A stretch of DNA of 64,000 nt from G020348185 sp964525045 (lineage in GTDB: Bacteria > Nitrospirota > Nitrospiria > Nitrospirales > UBA8639). Every line of letters begins with the position of its first letter. The first letter of the stretch is position 1. The translations under genes and the position numbers were made by a program. The notes beneath the pieces were generated by a model. The model searched no databases. It saw only the letters and a list, made by a program, of their open reading frames with translations, and was not told where the DNA came from. The stretch is taken from contig CAZGFD010000020.1 of NCBI GenBank assembly GCA_964525045.1, positions 5,697 through 69,696 of the forward strand, given 5' to 3'. Of the stretch, positions 18,189 to 26,147 are shown in pieces.

Positions 18189-18650
18189 GGGATAATCCTT
18201 TGTAAGGTCAGTGATTTAAAGATTTAAAACTCATCAGATTGCTTGAAAGCCGACACGGAACCATTGTTGGCTGTTGAGTTGTTCCTCCCGGGGAAACCTC
18301 CTTTCTGAATCCCGAATGGATAACGGTAAGAAATCCGTTTTGACCAGAGCCTAAAGGAGACGATGTATTTCCTTATGGACAAAAGAATAAGGTTTGGATC
18401 ACCTTTGGTGAAAATTATTTGATCAAAACGTTAGACAAACCGTTCCAAAGGCGATGGTATATTTAGTTTGGATTGGGATTAATAAGGAGGAGGAAGTAAT
18501 TTTGGGGATTGCTATTTACTGGCCTTCTACCAATCTCTTATCTGTCGAATAGAGAATTTTTCTGGCCTCGGCTCGGCACTCTTGTCGATGAGTGGTGGTG
18601 GAAGGTGCGAGATCCAGGGGGGATTACTCCTGTAAGCTGAGATAACCGCA
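18189..18650. other. Intergenic gap upstream of the FAS1 gene
   Basis: About 460 bases expected to hold the FAS1 promoter on the minus strand. The stretch 18360-18500 is AT-rich. I see no gene or clear repeat. Confidence 0.4.
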
Positions 18651-18713
18651 AAAAACACGGGATGGAATGGCAGCAATGATTGGTGAAGCTGCCCACCAAC
18701 CGTTGAGCCATTC
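18650..18713 (-). terminator. Hairpin terminator after the NTF2-like gene
   Basis: On the minus strand, nested stems (18665-18671 with 18707-18713, and 18680-18685 with 18694-18699) are followed by T6 at 18655-18650. It starts 18 bases after the stop codon. Confidence 0.55.
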
Positions 18714-18731
18714 ATTCCTTATTCGGCGTTG

Positions 18732-19112
18732 TCAGGCTGCCGTCGCGGCCATCATTTGTTCTTTCACTTCAGCCGGAAAAAGAGCCGAATCGAAAAATAA
18801 CCGGGACCGTTTTACCTTTTCACCTTCGAATTCCATGACCTCGACCATAGGAATGGTCGCTGTAAAGGGAGCGCTCACGTTCCAATCAAACACATGCACG
18901 AGGGTATTCCCTTCCACCACAACCTCGCAGTTCTCGCTGGTGGATTCAAATGGACAGCGCTTCATGAATTCGACGGCCTCATTGGCGCTTTTCATTTCCA
19001 TCATGGGACCTTTGAATGAATAATCAGGATGAAGGCAGGCGCGAAAAGCGGCTTCGTCTTTGCGTGCCCAGGCCTCTGTCATTTGTTTGGCGACATGGAT
19101 GAGTTGACTCAT
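18732..19112 (-). CDS. NTF2/SnoaL-like protein
   Basis: Small alpha+beta barrel protein of the SnoaL/NTF2-like superfamily, 126 residues, a normal length. The N-terminal helix pair VAKQMTEAWARKDEAAFRAC and the following LHPDYSFKGPM are typical; later strands include ENCEVVVEGNTLVHVFDW and VEVMEFEGEKVKRSRLFFD. Members bind or convert small molecules, or only serve as scaffolds; no function is assigned. It is transcribed divergently from the HxlR regulator across two operator-like repeats, so it is the likely target of that regulator. Confidence 0.8.
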   Translation of the reverse strand: MSQLIHVAKQMTEAWARKDEAAFRACLHPDYSFKGPMMEMKSANEAVEFMKRCPFESTSENCEVVVEGNTLVHVFDWNVSAPFTATIPMVEVMEFEGEKVKRSRLFFDSALFPAEVKEQMMAATAA

Positions 19113-19310
19113 GGTATCTCTCCTTTTGTTTGGGGTTATGAATTGAGGTTCCCGCCTGTCTCACGTCAATTGGGCCCAAGACCGTTCGGGTTTTGATCCA
19201 ATCGATTATTTCGACAATCTGATCGTCGACCACGAAAGAGGAAACAGATTGAAATGGAAGGCAGGGAGAATGAAGACTTGTCATAAAGGATGGAGCTTGC
19301 ATTGTATTAA

Positions 19311-19363
19311 TTGCGTTTTGCAAGTATTATAGTGATACTATATTAAATAATTGCATAATGCAA
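19311..19363. promoter_or_regulatory. Twin operator and divergent promoters for the HxlR regulator
   Basis: Two near-identical 20-bp direct repeats start at 19311 and 19351, exactly 40 bp apart. Each begins with a palindromic TTGC-N5-GCAA and continues GTATTAT. Between them lie a minus-strand TATAAT (19331-19326) and, for the plus strand, TTGCAA with TATATT 15 bp later. The layout fits binding of a dimeric HxlR regulator at both sites, controlling the NTF2-like gene and itself. Confidence 0.7.
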
Positions 19364-19374
19364 GTATTATTTTC

Positions 19375-19824
19375 ATGGTGCAAAAATCCGAACATAGCAA
19401 CCGATCAACCTGTCCCGTGGCCTGCGCCCTCGACCTGATTGGGGATCATTGGAGTCTGCTGATCATCCGCGACATGATGTTTTTAGGCCGCCATGAATAC
19501 AAGGATATGCTGAATGCGGAAGAAGGAATCTCCAGCAACATCCTATCGGACCGCCTAAGACGACTGGAAGAGGGTGGTTTGATCGATTCGATTCCCCATC
19601 CGGAAAGCGGGAGAAGAAAACTGTATTACTTGCTTCCTAAAGGAAAGGATCTCATTTACGTCCTGACGCACCTGGCGCGCTGGTCGGAAAAACATCTGGA
19701 TGATGTCGTGGACATACCGGAGCAGAAAAGACGAATGTTGGTCCACCAACCTGACAAGATGATTCGGTTCACTCTGCAAGAATTACAAAAGTGGGAAAAC
19801 GAGTTTTTGAATACGCCTTCGTAG
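19375..19824 (+). CDS. HxlR-family winged-helix regulator
   Basis: Transcription factor with the HxlR signature: CPVACALDLIGDHWSLLIIRD, then GRHEYKDM, LSDRLRRLEEGGLI and the wing HPESGRRKLYYLLPKG. The first cysteine sits where redox- or aldehyde-sensing HxlR members carry theirs. I start at ATG 19375; the upstream TTG at 19351 lies inside the operator and would add eight unlikely residues. Full length at 149 residues. Effector unknown; the target is most likely the divergent NTF2-like gene. Confidence 0.92.
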   Translation: MVQKSEHSNRSTCPVACALDLIGDHWSLLIIRDMMFLGRHEYKDMLNAEEGISSNILSDRLRRLEEGGLIDSIPHPESGRRKLYYLLPKGKDLIYVLTHLARWSEKHLDDVVDIPEQKRRMLVHQPDKMIRFTLQELQKWENEFLNTPS

Positions 19825-19871
19825 GAAATAATTGGGCCTTGATGTCTGAAGAAAGGTGGGTGTTGAGAAAG

Positions 19872-19947
19872 TGGCGCGCCCGGAGGGAGTCGAACCCCCA
19901 ACCCTTGGATCCGAAGTCCAATGCTCTATCCATTGAGCTACGGGCGC
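19872..19947 (-). tRNA. tRNA-Arg(UCG)
   Basis: Complete cloverleaf on the minus strand: acceptor GCGCCCG pairs with CGGGCGC, D arm GCTC/GAGC, anticodon stem TTGGA/TCCAA with loop CTTCGGA (anticodon TCG), T arm GGGGG-TTCGACT-CCCTC-like, discriminator G and encoded CCA. Its 5' third and upstream region occur again, decayed, near 23.3 kb. Confidence 0.95.
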
Positions 19948-20141
19948 GGCAAGAGCTGACTTTATATACAGACAACCTATTGGCCCGTCAACTCATTGCG
20001 ACTCTTTGCGCACATACTCATTGACGCTTTCAACATTACGCAACACAGATTCCCCCCAGCCAAGCAAAAAAGAGAAGTCACTCTTCGTATCGGCTTCTGC
20101 CATTGAGGATCCCCCAATTCACGCATTCCATTGCTGCGACT
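19918..20141. repeat. 224-bp repeat, copy 1 (tRNA-Arg 5' part and promoter)
   Basis: Matches 23287-23510 in the same orientation, with substitutions spread throughout but the same length. It spans the first ~30 nt of tRNA-Arg, its promoter and about 165 bp upstream. Confidence 0.85.
19963..19991 (-). promoter_or_regulatory. Sigma70-type promoter of tRNA-Arg
   Basis: Minus strand TTGACG (19991-19986), 17-bp spacer, TATATA (19968-19963). A near-consensus promoter 15 bases before the tRNA. Confidence 0.75.
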
Positions 20142-20628
20142 TGTTATATGTGGTTGGGGCCGTTACTTGCTATTTTATTCCTTTAAAAAAGGTCTCACCC
20201 ACCTTTCCCTCGGAGCAACCTTCCACAGGAAACCCTAACCACCTCCTTTTGATGGTCCTTTGGCCCTCTGTGGAGAGCGCTCCGGTGCACTCCTTCTCTC
20301 GGAGATCCGAGATCTCTCTCTTAATTTAGCATTGGTGTGAGAAGGAAAGAAAAAGTTAGGGAACGGAATGATATAAAGTCAAGAAGCGACCCCTTACACT
20401 CTAGATCTGACTGTTGACAAATTTGGTAAACCCTTTAAGCTTCTTCTCTGAGAGTTCAACTCAGTGTGTTAGAGATCTTAATGTGATGCCTTCTTGGCCT
20501 TGAGAAGCCGCAGGGGGAATTTTGTAAATGCCTGGATTGCTTAACTAAAACAGTTGGCAGATGCAAACCATTCGTGGGAACCTATCCTGCCTACCTTCAG
20601 AAATTTCGTAGCGAAAGGAGCCTCCACT
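20142..20628. other. Intergenic gap
   Basis: Nearly 500 bases between the repeat and the deaminase gene. No gene supported; the frame that runs through 20006-20329 has no ribosome-binding site or domain. The deaminase's ribosome-binding site (AAAGGAG, 20614-20620) closes the gap. Confidence 0.4.
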
Positions 20629-21096
20629 GTGGATTTAATTCAAAAAACCATTGACCTGGCAAAAACCAATGTTGAGGAAGGCGGGAGACCCTTTTCGTGT
20701 ATCATTGTCCGGAATACCGACATCATTGCCGAGGCAGTGAACCGGGTTGCTCAAACCCACGACTCGACAGCACATGCTGAGATTCTTGCTATTCGCCAAG
20801 CCACAACCGCTCTTAAAACCGAGCATCTGTATGATTGTGAGATCTACTGTATGGCACACGGGTGTCCAATGTGTTTGGCAGCAATGTATTATTGCAGCCC
20901 TAAATGTGTGATTTTCATCATCATGCGGGAGGACTATGCACCATTTTATACTGATGATCGCAAATACTTTACCTTTTCTAACTTTTATGAAGAACTTAAT
21001 AAACCCTGGCAAGAACGAAGGATGCCGATGAGCTATCAGCCACATCCCGAAGCCGTGAAAGTATTTGAACGCTGGAAAGAGCTGAATCAGTCATAG
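20629..21096 (+). CDS. Cytidine/guanine deaminase-like protein
   Basis: Zinc-dependent deaminase of the CDA superfamily, closest in layout to guanine and tRNA-adenosine deaminases. The zinc site is HAEILAIRQA (His ligand, catalytic Glu) and HGCPMCLAAMYYC (two Cys ligands). The usual proline before the first Cys is replaced by glycine, which is uncommon. The terminal part (YQPHPEAVKVFERWKEL) resembles GuaD. I start at GTG 20629, eight bases after AAAGGAG; an upstream TTG at 20554 lacks a ribosome-binding site. Stands alone in an accessory stretch. Substrate not assignable. Confidence 0.82.
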   Translation: MDLIQKTIDLAKTNVEEGGRPFSCIIVRNTDIIAEAVNRVAQTHDSTAHAEILAIRQATTALKTEHLYDCEIYCMAHGCPMCLAAMYYCSPKCVIFIIMREDYAPFYTDDRKYFTFSNFYEELNKPWQERRMPMSYQPHPEAVKVFERWKELNQS

Positions 21097-21355
21097 AGAG
21101 AAGAAAGGGTCGGATCCAGTATGACCTTTCCCCATTGATTGGTTTTAATTCGCAAGTCAGTTCCAGATCCAGAAAGAACCCCAAGGATGGGGAGGAAGCG
21201 CAGGTGATTGTGGATTGGTGGGGGTGGGCCTAGAACCACATAAGGCCACACTACTGAAGAAAATTATTAAATGCCCCCTAAAAATTTAGCGGCAGCATTT
21301 GGAAATTCAGGAAACAAGCCCAACACTTTTTGAAAAGATGGGGGGAAGACCAATA

Positions 21356-21979
21356 CTACGAGCACCAATCTTTTTTATTTTTATCAACTAGTACGGCAAA
21401 CCCTTGGTTGACTAAGAGTTCGGAGAGGTCTTGTCCATCAGCGATTACACGGCCAACAATTTCTCTTCGGTTTTCGGAAAAGTTTCGGAGTTCGATGTGC
21501 AACGCCGAAGAAAGATACTCATGGAGGAGATTTTTTGCTTGGTTCCCTAAAAAGGCTTCCAGTTCGCAGGCTGCTTTGAGATGAGGGGTTTGGATACCGG
21601 CAAGCCTGATTAATCGGCCTTTTGCAACTGGGGTCTCGGGCTGGGAAAAGGAAAATTCACAACGATCGCTATCATGACACTTTCTGTAGATAAGCGTGGA
21701 CCGGTTTTGTGTTTCGGAGGAACGAGGCACCTCTTGGAAGGGCACAATTTGATTTGGATCGACATACTTTGGTATTGCCGGAAATTGACTCGGGGAGGGG
21801 GTCAATATCGACCAATGGTAACGGCCAGGATTAAAATTTCCTTCGAGATCATAAACCCCCACAATCCTTTGCCTGTAAAAGTGCCACCGTTCGAGAAAAA
21901 CGGTATCCGATTGAGCAGCCGTCTCATCGCCGCCTAACATCATCAGGCCAAACAACAAAAAATAGATCCCAACCTTCAT
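21356..21979 (-). CDS. Secreted SNase-like (thermonuclease family) protein
   Basis: Protein with a signal peptide (VGIYFLLFGLMMLGG...TAA) and a staphylococcal-nuclease-like C-terminal domain from about residue 115: RLIRLAGIQTPH, an acidic/Ala segment ending NQAKNLLHEYL, then REIVGRVIADGQDLSELLVNQ with the usual G-x-A-V pattern. The N-terminal ~90 residues (Trp, Tyr and Pro rich) belong to no family I recognise. The catalytic Arg and Glu of active nucleases are only partly matched (the GIDAPE-type motif reads GIQTPH), so activity is doubtful. Confidence 0.72.
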   Translation of the reverse strand: MKVGIYFLLFGLMMLGGDETAAQSDTVFLERWHFYRQRIVGVYDLEGNFNPGRYHWSILTPSPSQFPAIPKYVDPNQIVPFQEVPRSSETQNRSTLIYRKCHDSDRCEFSFSQPETPVAKGRLIRLAGIQTPHLKAACELEAFLGNQAKNLLHEYLSSALHIELRNFSENRREIVGRVIADGQDLSELLVNQGFAVLVDKNKKDWCS

Positions 21980-22228
21980 AGTATTAAAATCATGTCATTT
22001 CGCGAATAGGAAATTCAACCTCCCTGGCATGCCCCCTTTAAAATGTTCAAAGAAAACCCTATGCTGCTCCCGCTTTTGATTTGATGGCATGGAACTGAGT
22101 ATTCTGTGGCTACGACCAGGAGGAGGCAGCCACTCACAAGCGAGGTTCGTCCGGTATCCATGCGAGTGTTGTCCCTTCCGTCGGTTACGAAACGCCAAAT
22201 GCCCCAAGTTCCTTCCGGATAAGAGGCT

Positions 22229-22963
22229 ATGCTGCCACAGTATGATTTCGACAAGGTTAAATTGGCCACTGATGGGCCGACTTTTGAGAAAGGGGTGGCA
22301 TTATATGAGAGCGGAAAAGTCATAGATTTTCAGGAAGGAATCAGGGCATATTCGGCCATCGTACAAGGCACAAAACCCTATCAGGTTTCGGTGGAGGCTC
22401 GTCGCTATGGTGATGGCCATTGTGAGTGTTATCTCGGACAGCGTGATATTCTCTGCAAACATCGGGTGGCCGTGGCCATTCGAGCGGTCACTGGCGGTAA
22501 ACCGCTGAGCGATAAAGACAAAAAACGTCTCCGGCCGCTACCCTGTAGCAGCCGGGTAGGAGAATTAAGCCAAGGGGAAGTCGTCGCCACCAAGAAAGCC
22601 ATTACGGCTGCCATGCGGTATATCAAACCGTATCATGGTCCCTCTCGTGTTTGGTTTTCCTATCAACATTCGTTGGAGGAGGGCTGTAATCGATTAGCCC
22701 AGATCGTGGCCGAATTGCCGGTGAGCCCCCAAACCGCAGGGTTATTACTCGAGATGCTTTGGCGGCTCGATCGTAAACTGAGCCGGAGCGGCGTTGATGA
22801 TTCCAATGGCACAGTTGGCGGATTTATGAAAGAAACGGTGCAGGTGCTCAGGGAATACGCCACCCTCGATCCTTTTTGTGTTGAATCCTTCCAAAAACTC
22901 AAAGGGCGAGAAACCTGTTTTGGGTGGGAGGCACCCCTTTTGGTGTACATCACAACCGATTAG
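22229..22963 (+). CDS. SWIM zinc-finger protein
   Basis: Protein of 244 residues with a SWIM finger near residue 70: C-x-C then about seven residues and C-K-H (CECYLGQRDILCKH). The N-terminal region (FEKGVALYESGKVIDF, YQVSVEARR) is the standard lead of bacterial SWIM proteins. The C-terminal half is helical with no further domain. SWIM fingers bind nucleic acid or protein; bacterial ones are often next to SNF2 helicases, but none is here. The ATG at 22229 has only AAGAGG very close by, so the start is moderately sure. Confidence 0.82.
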   Translation: MLPQYDFDKVKLATDGPTFEKGVALYESGKVIDFQEGIRAYSAIVQGTKPYQVSVEARRYGDGHCECYLGQRDILCKHRVAVAIRAVTGGKPLSDKDKKRLRPLPCSSRVGELSQGEVVATKKAITAAMRYIKPYHGPSRVWFSYQHSLEEGCNRLAQIVAELPVSPQTAGLLLEMLWRLDRKLSRSGVDDSNGTVGGFMKETVQVLREYATLDPFCVESFQKLKGRETCFGWEAPLLVYITTD

Positions 22964-23286
22964 TGCAGAACTGACAGTTGGCCATTGATTGAATCCGATC
23001 AAGTTTCTCCAGATCCAACCCTCTTGAGCATCACTTCTTAGGCTTTCTTTTTGCCAAGGGTGTGGATGGCCCATGACACACCCCCAGGACCCCCGCAGTC
23101 CCCCCCTTCCCCAGGGTGCCCGGGGTTGGTGTTAGATAGGTGTTAAAAAAGAGAAACAAAAGGGGTAAAGAGCGGCAACGTGAGGCAAAGAGAGAGAAAC
23201 ATGAGCATTACCAATCGCCAAGAAAGATGAGGGGATCACTCGCCTTTTCAGTGACTTAAGTAATCCCTTCTAGATCGATCCAATGA
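22964..23286. other. Intergenic gap with a GC-rich stretch
   Basis: Contains a C/G-rich tract (23080-23125) able to fold CCCC-x-GGGTGCCCGGGG-type pairs, but no T-run, so not a clear terminator. No gene seen. Confidence 0.4.
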
Positions 23287-23317
23287 CCAATGCTCTATTC
23301 ATTGAGTTACGGGCGCA
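23287..23317 (-). pseudogene. Decayed tRNA-Arg 5' fragment
   Basis: The first ~30 nt of tRNA-Arg (acceptor strand, D arm) with a few substitutions; the anticodon, T arm and 3' end are absent. Part of the 224-bp repeat copy 2. Confidence 0.8.
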
Positions 23318-23510
23318 GCAAGAGCTGACTTTATAGACAGACAACCTATTAGCCCGTCATCTAATTGCTATCCCTTTGGTACTTTCACATCGTTATTGCC
23401 AACATAAAGCGGCACAGATTTCCCCTAGCCAGGCTCAATAAAGGAGACATTCTTCGTATCGACTTCTGCCATTGAAGATCCGCGGATTCACGCGTTCAAC
23501 AGCCGCGACT
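23287..23510. repeat. 224-bp repeat, copy 2
   Basis: Same orientation and length as 19918-20141, moderately diverged. The -35/-10 words have decayed to ATGACG and TCTATA. The stretch between the copies (20142-23286) contains the deaminase, SNase-like and SWIM genes. Confidence 0.85.
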
Positions 23511-23706
23511 CGCGTAACTTCAGGCTGGCTGATAGGCCAGGGGGTAGCGGGATTGAGAGGGAACGTGAGTATGGGCACTGCTTTTACCCCTAATAGAAAA
23601 TATGATATAAGATAATGCGATGATCATCTTCGGCTGTCACGTTGGTGTAGGGTTCTCTTGTAGTGATGTCCGACAAACATGCTAAATTTGCCGTAGGAGG
23701 TTCAAC

Positions 23707-24027
23707 GTGGCCCCTTTCATGAAATCCACAACTTCCCTACTCTCATTCCTTTTTCTCATTGGTGTTTTATTCGCAAGTTGCGCCTCCCTGGATGACCGTA
23801 TGGCGGCGTACGTGGGCCAACCTCGGAGTGAACTCGTCAACAATTGGGGCCCCCCTCATGAGGAAACAAAATTAAAAAAGGGCGGAACCAAGATGATCTA
23901 TTACGAACAGAACCCCCTTATCCACCCCAACCAGATTATCGATCCTGCGTTAAATCGATGTGAGAAAATTTTTACCACGGATTCCCGCGGGATCATCAAA
24001 TCCTATAGACACATCAACTGCGGATAG
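23707..24027 (+). CDS. Small lipoprotein A (tandem pair)
   Basis: Lipoprotein of 106 residues: hydrophobic lead LLSFLFLIGVLFASC with the lipobox ASC. Mature part: DDRMAAYVGQPRSELVNNWGPP, a KKGGTKMIYYEQ strand, then two Cys late in the chain (RCEKIFTTD, INCG). I use GTG 23707, placed six bases after AGGAGG; the ATG four codons on is less well spaced. It is followed 27 bases later by a close paralogue and resembles the lipoprotein at 11886-12209. A BamE/SmpA-like fold is probable; function unknown. Confidence 0.75.
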   Translation: MAPFMKSTTSLLSFLFLIGVLFASCASLDDRMAAYVGQPRSELVNNWGPPHEETKLKKGGTKMIYYEQNPLIHPNQIIDPALNRCEKIFTTDSRGIIKSYRHINCG

Positions 24028-24054
24028 GACGCCATTAGTAAAGGAATATATCAC

Positions 24055-24405
24055 ATGTTTTCCAGTCACCCCGAGGGGTTTCAGGCAAATCTCCCATGCC
24101 GGTTCGCCATTCCCTTTCTCTCCTTTATTTTGATCGTAAGCGTGTTGGTGGCAGGTTGCGCCACGGTGGAAGAACAGATGGCCGGGTACGTGGGCCAACA
24201 TCGAGATTATCTCGTCAGCAATTGGGGTCCTCCCGCCGAAGAAAAGAAATTAAAAAATGGGGGATCCCGCCTCATTTATAGGGAACAAAATCCACTCATC
24301 CACCCTAATCAATATGTTGATCCCGCTCTGAGAATCTGCGAAAAGGTTTTTACGACCGATTCCCGCGGGATCATCAAATCCTATAAACATGAAAACTGCG
24401 AATAG
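24055..24405 (+). CDS. Small lipoprotein B (tandem pair)
   Basis: Paralogue of lipoprotein A with 116 residues. Signal ILIVSVLVAGC gives lipobox VAGC; the mature part repeats AGYVGQHRDYLVSNWGPP, NGGSRLIYREQNPLIHPN and the Cys pair. Identity in the mature region is high, so the pair arose by tandem duplication. The DNA of the 3' ends is also nearly identical (a shared run around TTCCCGCGGGATCATCAAA), arguing for recent origin or gene conversion. Same transcript as A is likely. Confidence 0.75.
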   Translation: MFSSHPEGFQANLPCRFAIPFLSFILIVSVLVAGCATVEEQMAGYVGQHRDYLVSNWGPPAEEKKLKNGGSRLIYREQNPLIHPNQYVDPALRICEKVFTTDSRGIIKSYKHENCE

Positions 24406-24423
24406 GGTGACCTGGAAGGCCAC

Positions 24424-24512
24424 CATCTCAGATTTCAGATTTCAAATCTAAGATTTCATCAGGGCAGACTCATCCTCTTTTTACCCGAAACTAAAAACCC
24501 GAAACTCGAAAC
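24424..24512. repeat. Heptad arrays of two families
   Basis: 24424-24458 holds AGATTTC-type units at a 7-bp period; 24485-24512 holds four units read as CCGAAAC on the plus strand (GTTTCGG on minus). They sit just after the lipoprotein pair and at the 3' end of the next gene. Confidence 0.75.
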
Positions 24513-24524
24513 TGGTTTTTTATC

Positions 24525-24968
24525 CTAATACGAGGTAGGGGGTGGCAGGTCGATTTCCGGCTTGTTGGTCTCTGGCAGGATTTTTCCCAAGCGTCGGTAA
24601 TAGTCTCGAATGCGATCTCGTTCCGCAGAGGTGAATGTTACTTTCTCTTCTTTGTGAAGCTCGACTAACTGTTCGACCGCTTGCTGTAACGGTGTGACCG
24701 CGTCGAACACCCGTCCCCCCTCAAACGCCTCAAGAGAATCTAGGAGGAAAGGGGTGAGCCCTTTGAACGTCGATTTTCCCGCTCTATCCCGAAATCGGTA
24801 GACAATTTCCTCATAGGTTTCCGCTATCTCCAGCGTCGGCCGGATTCCCCCCGGCATGGCCATTAAGGTTTTTGCCGGGACCTTTGCCGAAAAGGCGGCA
24901 AGGGCGGCAATCAATTCGCCCAGAATCTCAACGACCTGGCTGGGTTCAATTTCTTGAGATTGGCTCAT
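24525..24968 (-). CDS. Hypothetical helical protein bracketed by inverted heptad arrays
   Basis: Not recognised. 147 residues, predicted almost wholly alpha-helical, acidic at the start and ending in a proline-rich tail (EIDLPPPTSY). Segments VVEILGELIAALAAFSAKVPAKT and VTPLQQAVEQLVELHKEEKV look amphipathic; no signal peptide. The frame is well closed and starts at ATG 24968. GTTTCGG arrays lie on both sides in opposite orientation (24485-24512 and 24985-25008), so the gene may have moved or been captured as a unit. Confidence 0.6.
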   Translation of the reverse strand: MSQSQEIEPSQVVEILGELIAALAAFSAKVPAKTLMAMPGGIRPTLEIAETYEEIVYRFRDRAGKSTFKGLTPFLLDSLEAFEGGRVFDAVTPLQQAVEQLVELHKEEKVTFTSAERDRIRDYYRRLGKILPETNKPEIDLPPPTSY

Positions 24969-24984
24969 AACGGGATGTTCAAAA

Positions 24985-25008
24985 TTTCGGGTTTCGGGTT
25001 TCGGGTTT
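24985..25008. repeat. Perfect TTTCGGG heptad array
   Basis: Three perfect and one partial TTTCGGG unit in tandem, the cleanest example of this family in the window. Confidence 0.9.
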
Positions 25009-25143
25009 AAATTTAAGTACCATAATGCAGAACCAAAACATTGTGCTCCAGATTTTTGCTACTTCACTTTTAACATTTTCATACCGGTTCATATCGGAAA
25101 TCTTCTTGAAGGCCATTGCCCGCTGTCAAGGGGCCAGATTCAT

Positions 25144-26121
25144 TCATTGGTCCTCCTCGGCGAGTGTCGTAGATTTTTTCAAGGCTTCGACTATCGCCTT
25201 CATGTCGAATGGCAGAGGTGCGGTGAATTCCATTTCTTTCTTGCGTTCGGGATGAATAAAGCCCAACTTTTTGGCATGGAGCATCACACGAGGCATCGCG
25301 ATTGTTTCGACAGACATCACCTTTTTTCCCCCATAGGTTTGGTCGCCAAGAATAGGGCAGCCAATCGCTGCCAAATGAACTCTCAGTTGATGAGTTCGAC
25401 CCGTTCCAGGAATCAATTCAAGCTGGGCGGCGGCTTTGTCAAACCGTTGAATGACTCGGAACCGGGTGAAGGATTCTTTTGGCTTCGTGGTTCGAGAAGA
25501 AAACTTTTTTCGATCTTTCGTATCTCGACCAATTGAAAGGTCAATGCGGCCTTCTCCGGATTTCGGTTTGCCCCAGACGAGGGCTTCATATATCCGGGAG
25601 ATGGTGTGCTTCTTAAATTGATTGGCCAACGAGCGATGTGCCTGATCGGTCTTGGCGACCACTAAAATTCCGGTGGTATCCTTATCCAAACGATGAACGA
25701 GGCCGGGCCGCTCTTTTCCACCAATGATGGAAAGGGAGCCTTCGTGTGTGGCCATATGGTGGAGCAGGGCATTCACGAGCGTGCCTGACCAATGACCTGG
25801 CGCGGGGTGGACGACCAAGCCCGCCGGTTTGTTCAGAACCAACAAGAACTCATCTTCAAAAACAATATCCAGGGGAATGGGTTCGGGACCGATTTCGAGA
25901 GGCTCGGGCCGAGGAACGATCAAAAGAATCCGATCGCCCGGCCTGATTTTATGGCTCGGCTTGACGGATTGGCCACCGACAGTAATGTGACCATCCAAGA
26001 TCAGTCGTTGTAGCGCCGTCCTGGAAAAATACGATTCGCGATTAGTCAGGAATTGGTCCAGGCGTTTAGTCGTCTCACCTGGGGTGACAATGATTTCCTC
26101 CCGCTTTTCGACATGCGGCAT
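25144..26121 (-). CDS. rluD: RluA-family 23S rRNA pseudouridine synthase
   Basis: Converts specific uridines of 23S rRNA to pseudouridine. The N-terminal S4 RNA-binding domain (TTKRLDQFLTNRE... HITVGGQSVKPSHKI) is followed by the catalytic domain with GLVHRLDKDTTGILVVAK, whose Asp is the nucleophile, and RTHQLRVHLAAIG. Length 325 and S4 domain fit RluD (or RluC) best; the D/C split is not safe from sequence alone. Last gene of the atp transcript, 26 bases after atpC. Confidence 0.88.
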   Translation of the reverse strand: MPHVEKREEIIVTPGETTKRLDQFLTNRESYFSRTALQRLILDGHITVGGQSVKPSHKIRPGDRILLIVPRPEPLEIGPEPIPLDIVFEDEFLLVLNKPAGLVVHPAPGHWSGTLVNALLHHMATHEGSLSIIGGKERPGLVHRLDKDTTGILVVAKTDQAHRSLANQFKKHTISRIYEALVWGKPKSGEGRIDLSIGRDTKDRKKFSSRTTKPKESFTRFRVIQRFDKAAAQLELIPGTGRTHQLRVHLAAIGCPILGDQTYGGKKVMSVETIAMPRVMLHAKKLGFIHPERKKEMEFTAPLPFDMKAIVEALKKSTTLAEEDQ

Positions 26122-26147
26122 AGGGTGACGGCGGTGAGTTGTTGATT

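Noticed and set aside
16777..18779. FAS1 locus as an insertion sequence
   Set aside because: The flanking repeats come from the neighbour gene, not from inverted terminal repeats, and no transposase is present.
20006..20329. 107-residue frame upstream of the deaminase
   Set aside because: Overlaps the tRNA-derived repeat, no ribosome-binding site, no homology.
23080..23130. GC-rich tract as a terminator for the SWIM gene
   Set aside because: It can pair but no T-run follows, and it starts over 110 bases after the stop.
19918..23510. Classic tRNA attachment-site island
   Set aside because: The duplicated part is the tRNA 5' end and promoter, whereas integrases copy the 3' end; no integrase seen.
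24985..25008. Tandem repeats as a possible CRISPR array
   Set aside because: Units are 7 bp with no spacers, so they are tandem heptads, not CRISPR.
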